A DNA stretch of 64,000 nucleotides from JAJKIV01 sp036741775 (GTDB taxonomy: Bacteria > Gemmatimonadota > Gemmatimonadetes > Gemmatimonadales > Gemmatimonadaceae). A program made the position numbers and the translations under genes. The stretch spans positions 1-64,000 of the forward strand of contig DAINRQ010000022.1 in NCBI GenBank assembly GCA_036741775.1, in the 5' to 3' direction. The notes beneath the pieces were generated by a model. It did no database searches. It was not told the DNA's origin and worked only from the letters and a program-made list of their open reading frames with translations. This document shows, piece by piece, positions 25,012 to 34,254 of this stretch (position 1 is its first letter; the number at the start of each line of letters is the position of its first letter).

Positions 25012-27453
25012 ATGTCCACCCTTCTGACCGACCTCCGCTACGCCGTTCGCGTTCTGCTCAAGAAACCCGCGTTCACCGCCATTGCGGTCCTGACCCTCGC
25101 CCTCGGAATCGGACTGAACACCGCCGTGTTCTCCGCAATCGAGGCGATGATCCTCCGGCCGCTCCCGGGCGTCCGTGACGCCGACCGGCTCGTCCAGCTC
25201 TACCGCACCTATCCAGGGGGATTCGACTACGGCTCGAACTCCGTCCCCCACTACCTCGATATCCGCGAGCGCGCCACCGACGTCTTCTCGGGTGTGACCG
25301 CGTGGGACTACGCGCCGATCAGCCTCTCGTCAGGCGGCGAGACGCAGCGCGTCATGGGGCAGATCGTCTCGGCGAACTTCTTCTCGGTGCTCGGCGTCAG
25401 CGCCGAGCGCGGGCGAGTATTCGTAAGCGAGGAGGACAGGAGCCCGGGCGCACACCCGGTCACGGTACTGAGTCACGCCGCATGGCAGGGATTGTTCGGC
25501 GGCGATCCTCAGATCGTTGGGCAAACGGTGACGCTGAACGGACTCCGCTACACGATCATTGGTGTGACGCCCGCCGATTTCACGGGGCCGCTTCCGCTCG
25601 CGCCCCCAACGTTGTGGGTTCCGCTCATGCAGATTGGTCAGATCGTTCCGGGCGGCGCCGAGCGACTGACCGAGCGCGGGTCGAACTCGATGCGGTTGCT
25701 CGCGCGACTCGGTGATGGCGTAACGGTAGACCAGGCGCGCGACCGAATGAAAGCCGTCGTCACGGCAATGCGCGAGCAGCACCCCCAACATTACGAGGAT
25801 TCCGGTATCCTGCTCGTTCCGCAGAGCGACGCCGGGATCCATCCGCAGTTCCGCGCCGCACAGGTCGGGATGTCGTCGGTCGTGATGGCCGTGGTCGTCA
25901 TGCTGCTGCTGATCGCGTGCGTGAACGTCGCGAATCTGTTCCTCGCCCGTGCCGGCGACCGTGCTCGCGAAATGGCGGTGCGGTTGAGCCTTGGCGCGCA
26001 ACGGGGGCAACTCGTCAGGCAACTGCTCACCGAGAGCCTCGTGTTTGCGGCGGTCGCCGGCGCCGCCGGGCTGCTCCTCGCCTGGTGGGCAGTCGACCTG
26101 GCGAACGGCATTCGCCTGCCGATCGATTTCCCGTTCGACCCGGGCCTTCGCCTGAGCGTTCCGGTGCTGCTCTTCACGCTCGGGCTGTCTCTCGTGACTG
26201 GCATGCTGTTCGGCCTCGCGCCCGCGCTGCAGGCGACCAAGCCGGCGCTGGTGCCCGCGCTCAAGGGTGCGGCGCCGTCGGGGGGCCCGCGCTCGCGAAC
26301 GAGTCGCGCGCTCGTCGTCGCACAGATGGCGCTCTCGATCATCCTGCTGGTTTGCGCAGGGCTGTTTCTGCGCAACATTCGCGCGGCGATGACGATCGAC
26401 AAAGGGTTCACGAGCGACAACCTGTTGCTCGCCGCCGTGGATCCCGGACTTCAAGGGTACAGCCGTGCGCGAACGGAGGAGTTCTACCGCCGGCTCGGCG
26501 AGCGACTCCGTGCGGCGCCGGGTGTGAGGGCGGTGGCCTTCGGTGAGATGGTGCCACTCAGTCTCTCGGATCAGCAGCGTGGCGTGTCGATCCCCGGATA
26601 CACGCCATCGGCGAACGAGAACATGAGCATCGACTACAACATCGTCGGCCCGGATTACTTCGACGCGATGGGCATCCCGCTGCTCAGCGGCCGTGGGATC
26701 ACGGCGCAGGATGACAGCGTCGCGCCCGGCGCCGTCGTGGTGAATCGACAGTTCGCCCGCCGGTTCTTTCGCGAGGCGAATCCCGTTGGTCGGACGGTGC
26801 ACGCCGACGGGCGTGACTTCACGGTCGTCGGCCTCGTGCCTAACGGTAAGTACCGCACGCTGGGTGAGGAGCCGCGCGCGTACCTCTACTTCCCGCAAGC
26901 CCAGCTGTGGGAACCGTCGATGGTCGTTCACCTCCGGACGTCCGGTGACCCGGCGGCGCTGGCGCCGGTCGTTCGCGCGGAGGTGGCGGCGCTCGACCCG
27001 GACCTTCCGGTGTCGAACCTCCGGACCATGAACAACCACCTCGGCATCTCACTCCTGCCCGCGCGACTCGCCGGTTCAGTGCTCGGCATCTTCGGGGCGC
27101 TGGGGCTTCTGCTCGCCGCCGTGGGCATGTACGGGGTGATGTCGTACTCGGTGTCGCAGCGCCGCCGTGAGATCGGGATCCGCGTGGCGATCGGCGCCGC
27201 ACGGTCGCAGGTCCTGTCTCTCGTCATGGGCCAGGGGCTCAAGCTCGCGGCGCTCGGCACGGTGATCGGCCTCGCGGGCGCGCTCGGAGGGTGGCGTCTC
27301 GTGCGCGGGATGCTCTACGGCGCGACCGGTATCGACGTCGCGACGTTCGTAGGGGTCCCGGCTATCCTGATCGTCGTCGCCGCGCTCGCCACCTGGCTGC
27401 CGGCGCGTCGAGCGGCAGCCGTGGACCCGATGGTTTCGTTGAGGCAGGACTGA
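25012..27453 (+). CDS. ADOP-family (MacB-like) ABC permease
   Basis: An 813-residue membrane protein with the duplicated FtsX/MacB_PCD layout. An N-terminal helix (about 22-42, FTAIAVLTLALGIGLNTAVF) precedes a periplasmic domain, a central helix cluster (about 280-420), a second periplasmic domain and three C-terminal helices ending ARRAAAVDPMVSLRQD. Unlike the protein at 15393 it has no permease-prefix domain and no padR neighbour. No ATPase gene is adjacent. It is preceded by a family A hairpin and the 27-bp tag, so its promoter must lie within or between repeats. Substrate unknown. Confidence 0.92.
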   Translation: MSTLLTDLRYAVRVLLKKPAFTAIAVLTLALGIGLNTAVFSAIEAMILRPLPGVRDADRLVQLYRTYPGGFDYGSNSVPHYLDIRERATDVFSGVTAWDYAPISLSSGGETQRVMGQIVSANFFSVLGVSAERGRVFVSEEDRSPGAHPVTVLSHAAWQGLFGGDPQIVGQTVTLNGLRYTIIGVTPADFTGPLPLAPPTLWVPLMQIGQIVPGGAERLTERGSNSMRLLARLGDGVTVDQARDRMKAVVTAMREQHPQHYEDSGILLVPQSDAGIHPQFRAAQVGMSSVVMAVVVMLLLIACVNVANLFLARAGDRAREMAVRLSLGAQRGQLVRQLLTESLVFAAVAGAAGLLLAWWAVDLANGIRLPIDFPFDPGLRLSVPVLLFTLGLSLVTGMLFGLAPALQATKPALVPALKGAAPSGGPRSRTSRALVVAQMALSIILLVCAGLFLRNIRAAMTIDKGFTSDNLLLAAVDPGLQGYSRARTEEFYRRLGERLRAAPGVRAVAFGEMVPLSLSDQQRGVSIPGYTPSANENMSIDYNIVGPDYFDAMGIPLLSGRGITAQDDSVAPGAVVVNRQFARRFFREANPVGRTVHADGRDFTVVGLVPNGKYRTLGEEPRAYLYFPQAQLWEPSMVVHLRTSGDPAALAPVVRAEVAALDPDLPVSNLRTMNNHLGISLLPARLAGSVLGIFGALGLLLAAVGMYGVMSYSVSQRRREIGIRVAIGAARSQVLSLVMGQGLKLAALGTVIGLAGALGGWRLVRGMLYGATGIDVATFVGVPAILIVVAALATWLPARRAAAVDPMVSLRQD

Positions 27454-27459
27454 GGGAGC

Positions 27460-27495
27460 GGGAACCGAGAGCCTCCCGCGCGGGTCTCGGTTCCC
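27460..27495 (+). terminator. terminator-like hairpin after the permease
   Basis: GGGAACCGAGA (27460-27470) pairs perfectly with TCTCGGTTCCC (27485-27495) around a 14-nt loop, 6 bp after the permease stop. There is no T-run, so it may act as a processing or Rho-linked structure rather than a classical intrinsic terminator. Confidence 0.5.
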
Positions 27496-27532
27496 GGTTC
27501 CCCGTTCCCGGGTTTGAGGTGTAGTAGTACGT

Positions 27533-28486
27533 ATGCAGAGACGTCTCATTCAGGCCGCTCTCGGCCTCACGGTTTTCGTTGCCGGCAGCGCAGCGGCGCA
27601 AAGCAAGCCATCTGTCCAGGCGCTTACCCCAAAAGCGCGCGCGCAGATCGACACGGTGCGCCGGGCAGTGGCGCAATTCGCCGATCCCCGTAGCGCCGAG
27701 GACGCTGGCTACCAGCCGGTGTTCGGCATGGTCCCGCTACAGGGCGTCCACTACGTCCGCCCGGATCTCATTCGCGACGGAGCGTTCGACCTCGATCAGC
27801 CGTCGGTCCTCATGTATGCGCCGGTCAAGGGGGAACCGAAGCTCGTGGGTGTCGCGTACGCGTTCGAGCATCCGCGATCGCAGCCGCTGCCCGAGGGCTT
27901 CGACGGCCCGCACGATGACTGGCACGCGCACGATGAGCTCTCGCCGAATCCGGACGACCATATCGTGATGGTTCATCTCTGGCTCACGGATTCGCCTGGC
28001 GGGCCGTTCGCCCGGTACAACACGTGGCTGCCGTACATGGCTGCCTCGCTCGGACGCCCGAGCGCGTCTGAGCTCCTCGCGCAGAACGCGCGGGGTGAGC
28101 GCGCCCGTCGCTTCGCCTTCGCCCTCGCCATCGCGACCCATCCGCCTCAGCTGTTCGATCTGCTCGAGAGTCGCGGCGGGCCCGAGCTGACGCGCACGGC
28201 GTACCCGCATCGTCGTGCGCTCAGCATGGCGGTTGACAGTCTCGCTGACGCCGAGCGGCGCGGCGACACGGCAGCGTACAATCGGCTCGTGACGAGCTCG
28301 ATTGCGCACTCGGATGCCCTGATGGCTGCGTACCGAGGTAGCGTGCGCTCACCGCGCGCGCGGGAATTCATCGACAAGACGCTGGATGAGCTGATGGGGC
28401 TCGGCCATGAAGGGCATCACTCGATGCCTGGCACGACGCCGCGCACGCCGAGCCCAACGCATCATCGCCACAATCCTGGCAGCTGA
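27533..28486 (+). CDS. secreted protein of unknown function
   Basis: A 317-residue exported protein with a clear signal peptide (about 1-22, ending AGSAAAQ). I do not assign a family with confidence. Notable stretches are GVHYVRPDLI, LDQPSVLMYAPVKGEPKL, GVAYAFE, a histidine-rich DDWHAHDELS and HIVMVHLWLTDSPGGPFARYN; the HYV-P-LI / P-VLMYAP / VAYAFE / W-P-G-FA pattern recalls a group of uncharacterised secreted proteins. The C-terminus is histidine-rich (GHEGHHSM). It lies 79 bp after the permease, separated by a hairpin. A metal-related role is possible from the histidines but is a guess. Confidence 0.82.
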   Translation: MQRRLIQAALGLTVFVAGSAAAQSKPSVQALTPKARAQIDTVRRAVAQFADPRSAEDAGYQPVFGMVPLQGVHYVRPDLIRDGAFDLDQPSVLMYAPVKGEPKLVGVAYAFEHPRSQPLPEGFDGPHDDWHAHDELSPNPDDHIVMVHLWLTDSPGGPFARYNTWLPYMAASLGRPSASELLAQNARGERARRFAFALAIATHPPQLFDLLESRGGPELTRTAYPHRRALSMAVDSLADAERRGDTAAYNRLVTSSIAHSDALMAAYRGSVRSPRAREFIDKTLDELMGLGHEGHHSMPGTTPRTPSPTHHRHNPGS

Positions 28487-28621
28487 TCCGGACGCGGGCC
28501 TAACGCCCGCCCAACGAGCCGAAAGGAAGGAGGGGAACGGCCGCCGGGACGCCACCGTCCGCTGCAGACCGTTCCTCATCTCTCGGGTCATTGCGATCGG
28601 GCTTCTCCCTCGCGCGGAGCG

Positions 28622-28960
28622 ATCCGCCCCCATCCGTTCCATCCGCCCCATCCGTATACCCCTTCGGGATGGCAGCCGTTCACCGGACCCGTGCGCGAGG
28701 CCGTGTGGTCGGCCCGTGTGCTCCGCTGATAGCCGATAGCTGATAAATGATAGCTGCTAAGGCGTTAGGCCTCAGAATCTGGTTCAGAACCCTAACGCAT
28801 CCCTTTGTCCCATCGCGCCATCGGGCGGACGCGGAGGGCGCGGCAGCCGCGGACGCGGAGAGAGCCGCAGAAGACACCTCACGCGCTTCCAGTCCGGCGC
28901 GCCCCGGCCGGTCGGAAGTGCGATGACGCGGATGGGGCGGATGGGGCGGAAACGGCGGAT
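28622..28960. repeat. inverted pair of ATCCGCCCC-rich arms in the 28487-29191 spacer
   Basis: Left arm 28622-28656 (CATCCGTTCCATCCGCCCCA) is complementary to the right arm 28929-28960 (GGATGGGGCGGATGGGGCGG). Between them lie family E units (28723-28760), two CGTTAGG motifs in inverted orientation (28763 and 28791) and the start of family B copy 2. No gene is credible in this 705-bp spacer. Confidence 0.7.
28723..28760. repeat. GATAGCTGATAGC-type short repeats (family E)
   Basis: Copies of GATAGC(C/T)GATAGCT occur here, at 29157-29188 (GCTGATAGCTGATAGCTGAT) and inverted at 53652-53670. The copies here and at 29157 bracket family B copy 2. Confidence 0.7.
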
Positions 28961-29110
28961 GATTGTAGGGAGTCGGGAATCGAGGAACGGCCCCCGGGAC
29001 GGTGACGTCCCAGCGGCTGTTCCCCTTTCTTCGTTCAGCTCGTTGCGCGGGCTGGGCGTCGATGCGGGGCCGTCATCCGGCCGTTTCCGCCTCATCCGTG
29101 CAATCGTCGT
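28805..29110. repeat. dispersed repeat family B, copy 2
   Basis: Shares ordered blocks with 15066-15300: GCGGACGCGGAGAGAGCCGC, CTCACGCGCTTCCAGTCCGG, GGCCGG and TCATCCGGCCGTTT followed by CGACCGG-like DNA. It is somewhat longer because of an inserted GGATGGGGCGG stretch. Confidence 0.7.
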
Positions 29111-29156
29111 TCCGACCGGGCCGCCACGCTGGGCCAGACGCGCCGAGCTGGTCTCA

Positions 29157-29188
29157 GCTGATAGCGCTGATAGCTGATAGCTGATAGC
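29157..29188. repeat. GATAGCTGATAGC-type short repeats (family E), second copy
   Basis: Four tandem-like GCTGATA units end 4 bp before the stop of the DinB-like gene. They match 28723-28760 and, inverted, 53652-53670. Confidence 0.75.
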
Positions 29189-29191
29189 CGG

Positions 29192-29728
29192 TTACTGCGA
29201 CCACGGCGGGACCACGCCGTTCGACCGCGCGTAGGCGATCGACTGTCCGAGGTGCTCATTCATGTGCGCGACGAGCTGGAAGAGCACGGCCCACTGCGGG
29301 ACGTTCCGGCCATAGAGGGTCGTCGGCTTCGCCAGCTGCTCGTCGGTCATCGCGGTGACCGAGCTCTTGACGTGCGCGCCCGAGCGCTCGAGCATGGCGA
29401 CCAACGCCGCTTTGTTCGTCATCGCCTCGAGCGAGTCGAGTCCGATCCCTGGCGGCGAGGCGATGCCCATCGCGTCCGCAGGGTAGTAGAAGTTGTAGCG
29501 GGCGACGTGGCCGTAGACGCGCGCGACGGTCATCACGCCGGGGCCAGGGCTCCACGTGTACTTGTCCGCCGGCATCGCCTTGGCGAGCGCAATGAACTTC
29601 GACATCGAGCTCTCGAACTGACCGAGAAACTCGCCGCGGAATCCTGGCGGCGTCGACTGGGCATCGAGCGAGGTGGTGCAGAGCGTGAACGCTGCCGTCG
29701 TCGCGAAAAGCGCGCGAAGATGAGACAT
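29192..29728 (-). CDS. secreted DinB-superfamily protein
   Basis: A 178-residue protein with a signal peptide (about 1-23, ending TSLDAQ) followed by a DinB-like four-helix bundle. Probable metal ligands are the histidines in YGHVARYNFYYP and in QLVAHMNEHLGQSIAYARSNGVVPPW, the usual DinB C-terminal signature. DinB-fold proteins include thiol-dependent enzymes and many of unknown function; an exported form is common in Acidobacteria and Gemmatimonadota. The ATG at 29728 gives the signal peptide directly. It is a single gene that ends in family E repeat DNA. Confidence 0.88.
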   Translation of the reverse strand: MSHLRALFATTAAFTLCTTSLDAQSTPPGFRGEFLGQFESSMSKFIALAKAMPADKYTWSPGPGVMTVARVYGHVARYNFYYPADAMGIASPPGIGLDSLEAMTNKAALVAMLERSGAHVKSSVTAMTDEQLAKPTTLYGRNVPQWAVLFQLVAHMNEHLGQSIAYARSNGVVPPWSQ

Positions 29729-29828
29729 GGATGGGATCCGGAGCAGGGTGTGGGGTGGCACGAACGCTCGATCTAATAACGGCGCCGGCGTGCACCTTGG
29801 CAACGTGCCGGCACGGACGGAACGGTCG

Positions 29829-30065
29829 TCACCCGTCCCGTTGTCGCCGCCTTGACCGGTCCGGGACCCATTCCAGCAGGTCGCCCGGCTGGACGTTGAG
29901 CGCCGCGCACAACCGATCGAGCGTGTCGGCCGTGAACCGACCGAACTGGATGTCGGGGTCGGCAAGACGGTACGCCGTCGGAACGGTCAGTCCCGTCGCT
30001 TGCGACAGGCGGTACGGCGTCCAGCCTTTCTGCTTCAGGACCGACGCGAGGCGAAAGCGAATCAC
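29829..30065 (-). CDS. small XRE/Cro-CI family DNA-binding regulator
   Basis: A 78-residue protein that is almost entirely a helix-turn-helix domain: IRFRLASVLKQKGWTPYRLS, QATGLTVPTAYRLAD, then FTADTLDRLCAALNVQPGDLLEWVPD. It is of the phage-Cro/YozG type (HTH_26). GTG at 30065 is the start; no strong Shine-Dalgarno is seen. It diverges from the small gene at 30255, and a 21-bp palindromic site lies over that gene's promoter, so autoregulation or control of the neighbour is plausible (inference). Confidence 0.88.
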   Translation of the reverse strand: MIRFRLASVLKQKGWTPYRLSQATGLTVPTAYRLADPDIQFGRFTADTLDRLCAALNVQPGDLLEWVPDRSRRRQRDG

Positions 30066-30122
30066 GACAGTGCCGGGACGAGGGTAGTGTGCCGGATGGT
30101 CCCCATAGTTACTCCTGAGCTA

Positions 30123-30143
30123 ATTACTTTTGACAATAGTAAT
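30123..30143. promoter_or_regulatory. palindromic site overlapping the -35 box, candidate operator
   Basis: ATTACT at 30123-30128 and AGTAAT at 30138-30143 form an inverted repeat centred on the -35 hexamer of the promoter at 30130-30158. It lies between the XRE regulator and the small gene, the normal place for an operator. Which protein binds is not shown by sequence. Confidence 0.5.
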
Positions 30144-30158
30144 GCGACGTGCTAGTAT
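30130..30158 (+). promoter_or_regulatory. sigma-70-type promoter
   Basis: TTGACA at 30130-30135, a 17-bp spacer and TAGTAT at 30153-30158 make a near-consensus housekeeping promoter in an AT-rich patch of an otherwise GC-rich region. It points at the small gene at 30255 and would leave a leader of roughly 90 nt. Confidence 0.65.
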
Positions 30159-30254
30159 CCGCATGTACGCGGTTCCCGTCGCATCGGATGTGGCCCGTTT
30201 GTGCGCCGCCGAGAAAGACCGCCGTGCGTCTCGCTTGCCTGTGGGTCCCAGCTC

Positions 30255-30503
30255 ATGACTACCCGTAGCCAGACGCTCGAAGACGCACTCACCGCGATCG
30301 AAAAACGACACCTGACGGGTGTCTCGCGCATCGTGGTCAGCCGCGAGTGGTGGGACGGTCTCTCTTCGGGCGAGCGCAGCGCCTATCGCAACCGTTGCAA
30401 CGGCCACGGCATCGAGTTGAGCGCCGACGATCGTATCTCGCGCCACTTCGTCGAGGTGATTACCAAGGACGAGCCGCCGCTGTCGAGCGAGCGACGCGTC
30501 TAG
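30255..30503 (+). CDS. small hypothetical protein
   Basis: An 82-residue soluble, charged protein beginning TTRSQTLEDALTAIEKRHLT and containing REWWDGLSSGERSAYRNRCN. I recognise no family. The ATG at 30255 follows an AT-rich promoter at 30130-30158; an upstream in-frame start at 30201 would add 18 unlikely residues. It diverges from the XRE-type regulator at 29829. A predicted helical N-terminus and the size are compatible with a partner or antitoxin-like protein, but nothing in the sequence proves this. The desaturase gene begins 119 bp downstream. Confidence 0.6.
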   Translation: MTTRSQTLEDALTAIEKRHLTGVSRIVVSREWWDGLSSGERSAYRNRCNGHGIELSADDRISRHFVEVITKDEPPLSSERRV

Positions 30504-30621
30504 CTTCGCCGTCGCCGCGAGCATCCCGTTTGCGCTCGACGTCCCTCACACCCGAGGTTCACGGTATGGACGCGTTGCTGTCGCGCTGGCTGCCGGGAAC
30601 GCTCCAACCGGCTGGAGCCAT

Positions 30622-31698
30622 ATGACCGTGATTCAGAGCGCGGAACCTAACGTCGGACCGACCCGCGCACGCACCGGCCGCCAGACATGGCAGGCCGTCG
30701 TTGCGCGGTATGAACGCATGGACGGGCGCCGTGCCGTGATGCAGCTGGTGACGACGATCGTGCCGCTGGGCGCGATGTTCTTCGTCATGTACCAGTCACT
30801 TGCGCTCCCGTACTGGGTGACCCTGCTGCTCGCCGTACCGACGGCCGGCTTGCTCATCCGGACCTTCATCATCATGCACGATTGCGCGCATCGGTCATTT
30901 CTCGCGTCGCCGCGCGCGAATGACTGGGTCGGCATGGTGACCGGCGTGATCACGTTGACCCCATTCGGGCGCTGGCGGCGGGAGCATGCCAAGCATCACG
31001 CGTCGTCCGGCGACCTCGACCGCCGCGGACACGGTGACATCCCAACGCTCACGATCCGGGAGTACCAGGCTCGCACGCGCTGGGGGCAGCTCCGGTATCG
31101 GCTGTTTCGTCACCCGCTCGTGCTCATCGGGCTCGGTCCGCTTCACATGATCGTGCTCCAGCGGCTTCATCCACGGGACACCGCGGTCAACGATCGCCAG
31201 AGTCTGAGCGTGTGGTCCACGAATCTCGCCATCGTCGCGTTGTTCGCCGCGTTCAGCGCGTGGATCGGCCCTCGCGCGGTGCTGCTCATCTATCTCCCCG
31301 CGATCTATCTCGCGGCCGTGGGCGGTGTCTGGTTGTTCTACGTGCAGCATCAGTTCGAGGACGCGTACTGGAAGAACCACGCGGACTGGGACTACGCGAC
31401 GGCGGCGATCCGCGGAAGCTCGTACTTCAAGCTACCGCCGCCACTCGAGTGGGTGACGGGAAGCATCGGGCTGCATCACGTCCACCACCTCGGCCCCAGG
31501 ATCCCGAACTATCACCTGAAGCGGTGCCACGACGAAAACCCGATGTTCCACGAGGTCACATCCCTGACGCTCCGTGAGAGCGCGCGAACACTTCGGCTCG
31601 CGCTCTGGGATGAGGATGCCAACCGGTTGATAGCGTTCTCGGACCTGCAGCAGGCGTCAGCCCCTCCTCGCATGGACAGCCCCGCCGACCCGACGTAA
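30622..31698 (+). CDS. membrane fatty acid desaturase
   Basis: A 358-residue integral membrane di-iron desaturase. The three histidine boxes are present: HDCAHRSF (from H86), HAKHHASSGD (about residue 119) and HHVHHLGPRIPNYHLKRCHD (about residue 285). Hydrophobic pairs lie at about 38-82 and 195-245. It inserts double bonds into acyl lipids, using electrons from ferredoxin or cytochrome b5-type donors. The ATG has GGAG at 5-8 nt upstream. It probably adjusts membrane fluidity; regulation is not visible. Confidence 0.93.
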   Translation: MTVIQSAEPNVGPTRARTGRQTWQAVVARYERMDGRRAVMQLVTTIVPLGAMFFVMYQSLALPYWVTLLLAVPTAGLLIRTFIIMHDCAHRSFLASPRANDWVGMVTGVITLTPFGRWRREHAKHHASSGDLDRRGHGDIPTLTIREYQARTRWGQLRYRLFRHPLVLIGLGPLHMIVLQRLHPRDTAVNDRQSLSVWSTNLAIVALFAAFSAWIGPRAVLLIYLPAIYLAAVGGVWLFYVQHQFEDAYWKNHADWDYATAAIRGSSYFKLPPPLEWVTGSIGLHHVHHLGPRIPNYHLKRCHDENPMFHEVTSLTLRESARTLRLALWDEDANRLIAFSDLQQASAPPRMDSPADPT

Positions 31699-31790
31699 GA
31701 TCTGGTTCGCCCGTGAGTTGACCAAAGCCGCGGGTCGCTCGTCTCCCGAGCACGCCGGGACAGGCCTGCCAACGGACGACCTCGGGGTCA

Positions 31791-33794
<2,004 letters not shown>

Positions 33795-33810
33795 AACACG
33801 CTGCGCGGAC

Positions 33811-33853
33811 TACGGCAAGCTGTGCTCGGCGACGTACGAGAGCGCTTGCCGTA
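33811..33853. terminator. inverted repeat between convergent genes
   Basis: TACGGCAAGC (33811-33820) pairs exactly with GCTTGCCGTA (33844-33853) around 23 nt. It lies between the kinase stop and the convergent dodecin stop and could terminate either, though no T-run is present. Confidence 0.45.
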
Positions 33854-33904
33854 CGCAGATCGCAACGAAGCTGCTTGTCGCGCGGCCCGACTGGGCGGCG
33901 TGAA

Positions 33905-34111
33905 TCAGGTGTCCTGCAGAACGAACGTGACTTTCAGAAGCACGCGGTACTCCGTGATCTTTCCGTTGTCGATCACGACCTGCTGGCTTTTCACCCACGC
34001 GCCGGAGAGGTTGCGGAGCGTTTTGTTCGCTCGGGTGATCCCGGTTTGAATCGCGTCGTCGAAGCTCTTCGTCGAGGACGCCTGAATTTCGGTGATCTTC
34101 GCGACGCTCAT
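33905..34111 (-). CDS. dodecin family flavin-binding protein
   Basis: A 68-residue protein matching the whole dodecin fold: VAKITEIQASSTKSFDDAIQ at the start, then TLRNLSGAWVKSQQVVIDNG, with the tryptophan that stacks on flavin, and ITEYRVLLKVTFVLQ. Dodecins form dodecameric shells that store or buffer flavins or CoA. The ATG at 34111 has GGAG upstream; the longer upstream reading frame is non-coding. It is a single-gene unit convergent with the sensor kinase. Confidence 0.95.
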   Translation of the reverse strand: MSVAKITEIQASSTKSFDDAIQTGITRANKTLRNLSGAWVKSQQVVIDNGKITEYRVLLKVTFVLQDT

Positions 34112-34254
34112 GCGATTCTCCGGAGGTAGATCACGGAAGATTGGCGACGCCGGGCCTCCTTGTCGAGCGTGCCGTTGCACCCTCACACAACGTGGCGGTG
34201 GCTGTGTGCCTGAGCTCGCCACGCGTGATCACCCCACACCTCGAACGCCTCGTC

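Noticed and set aside
28805..29110. Short frames encoding Arg-rich proteins
   Set aside because: They fall entirely inside the family B repeat and have no match or ribosome-binding site.
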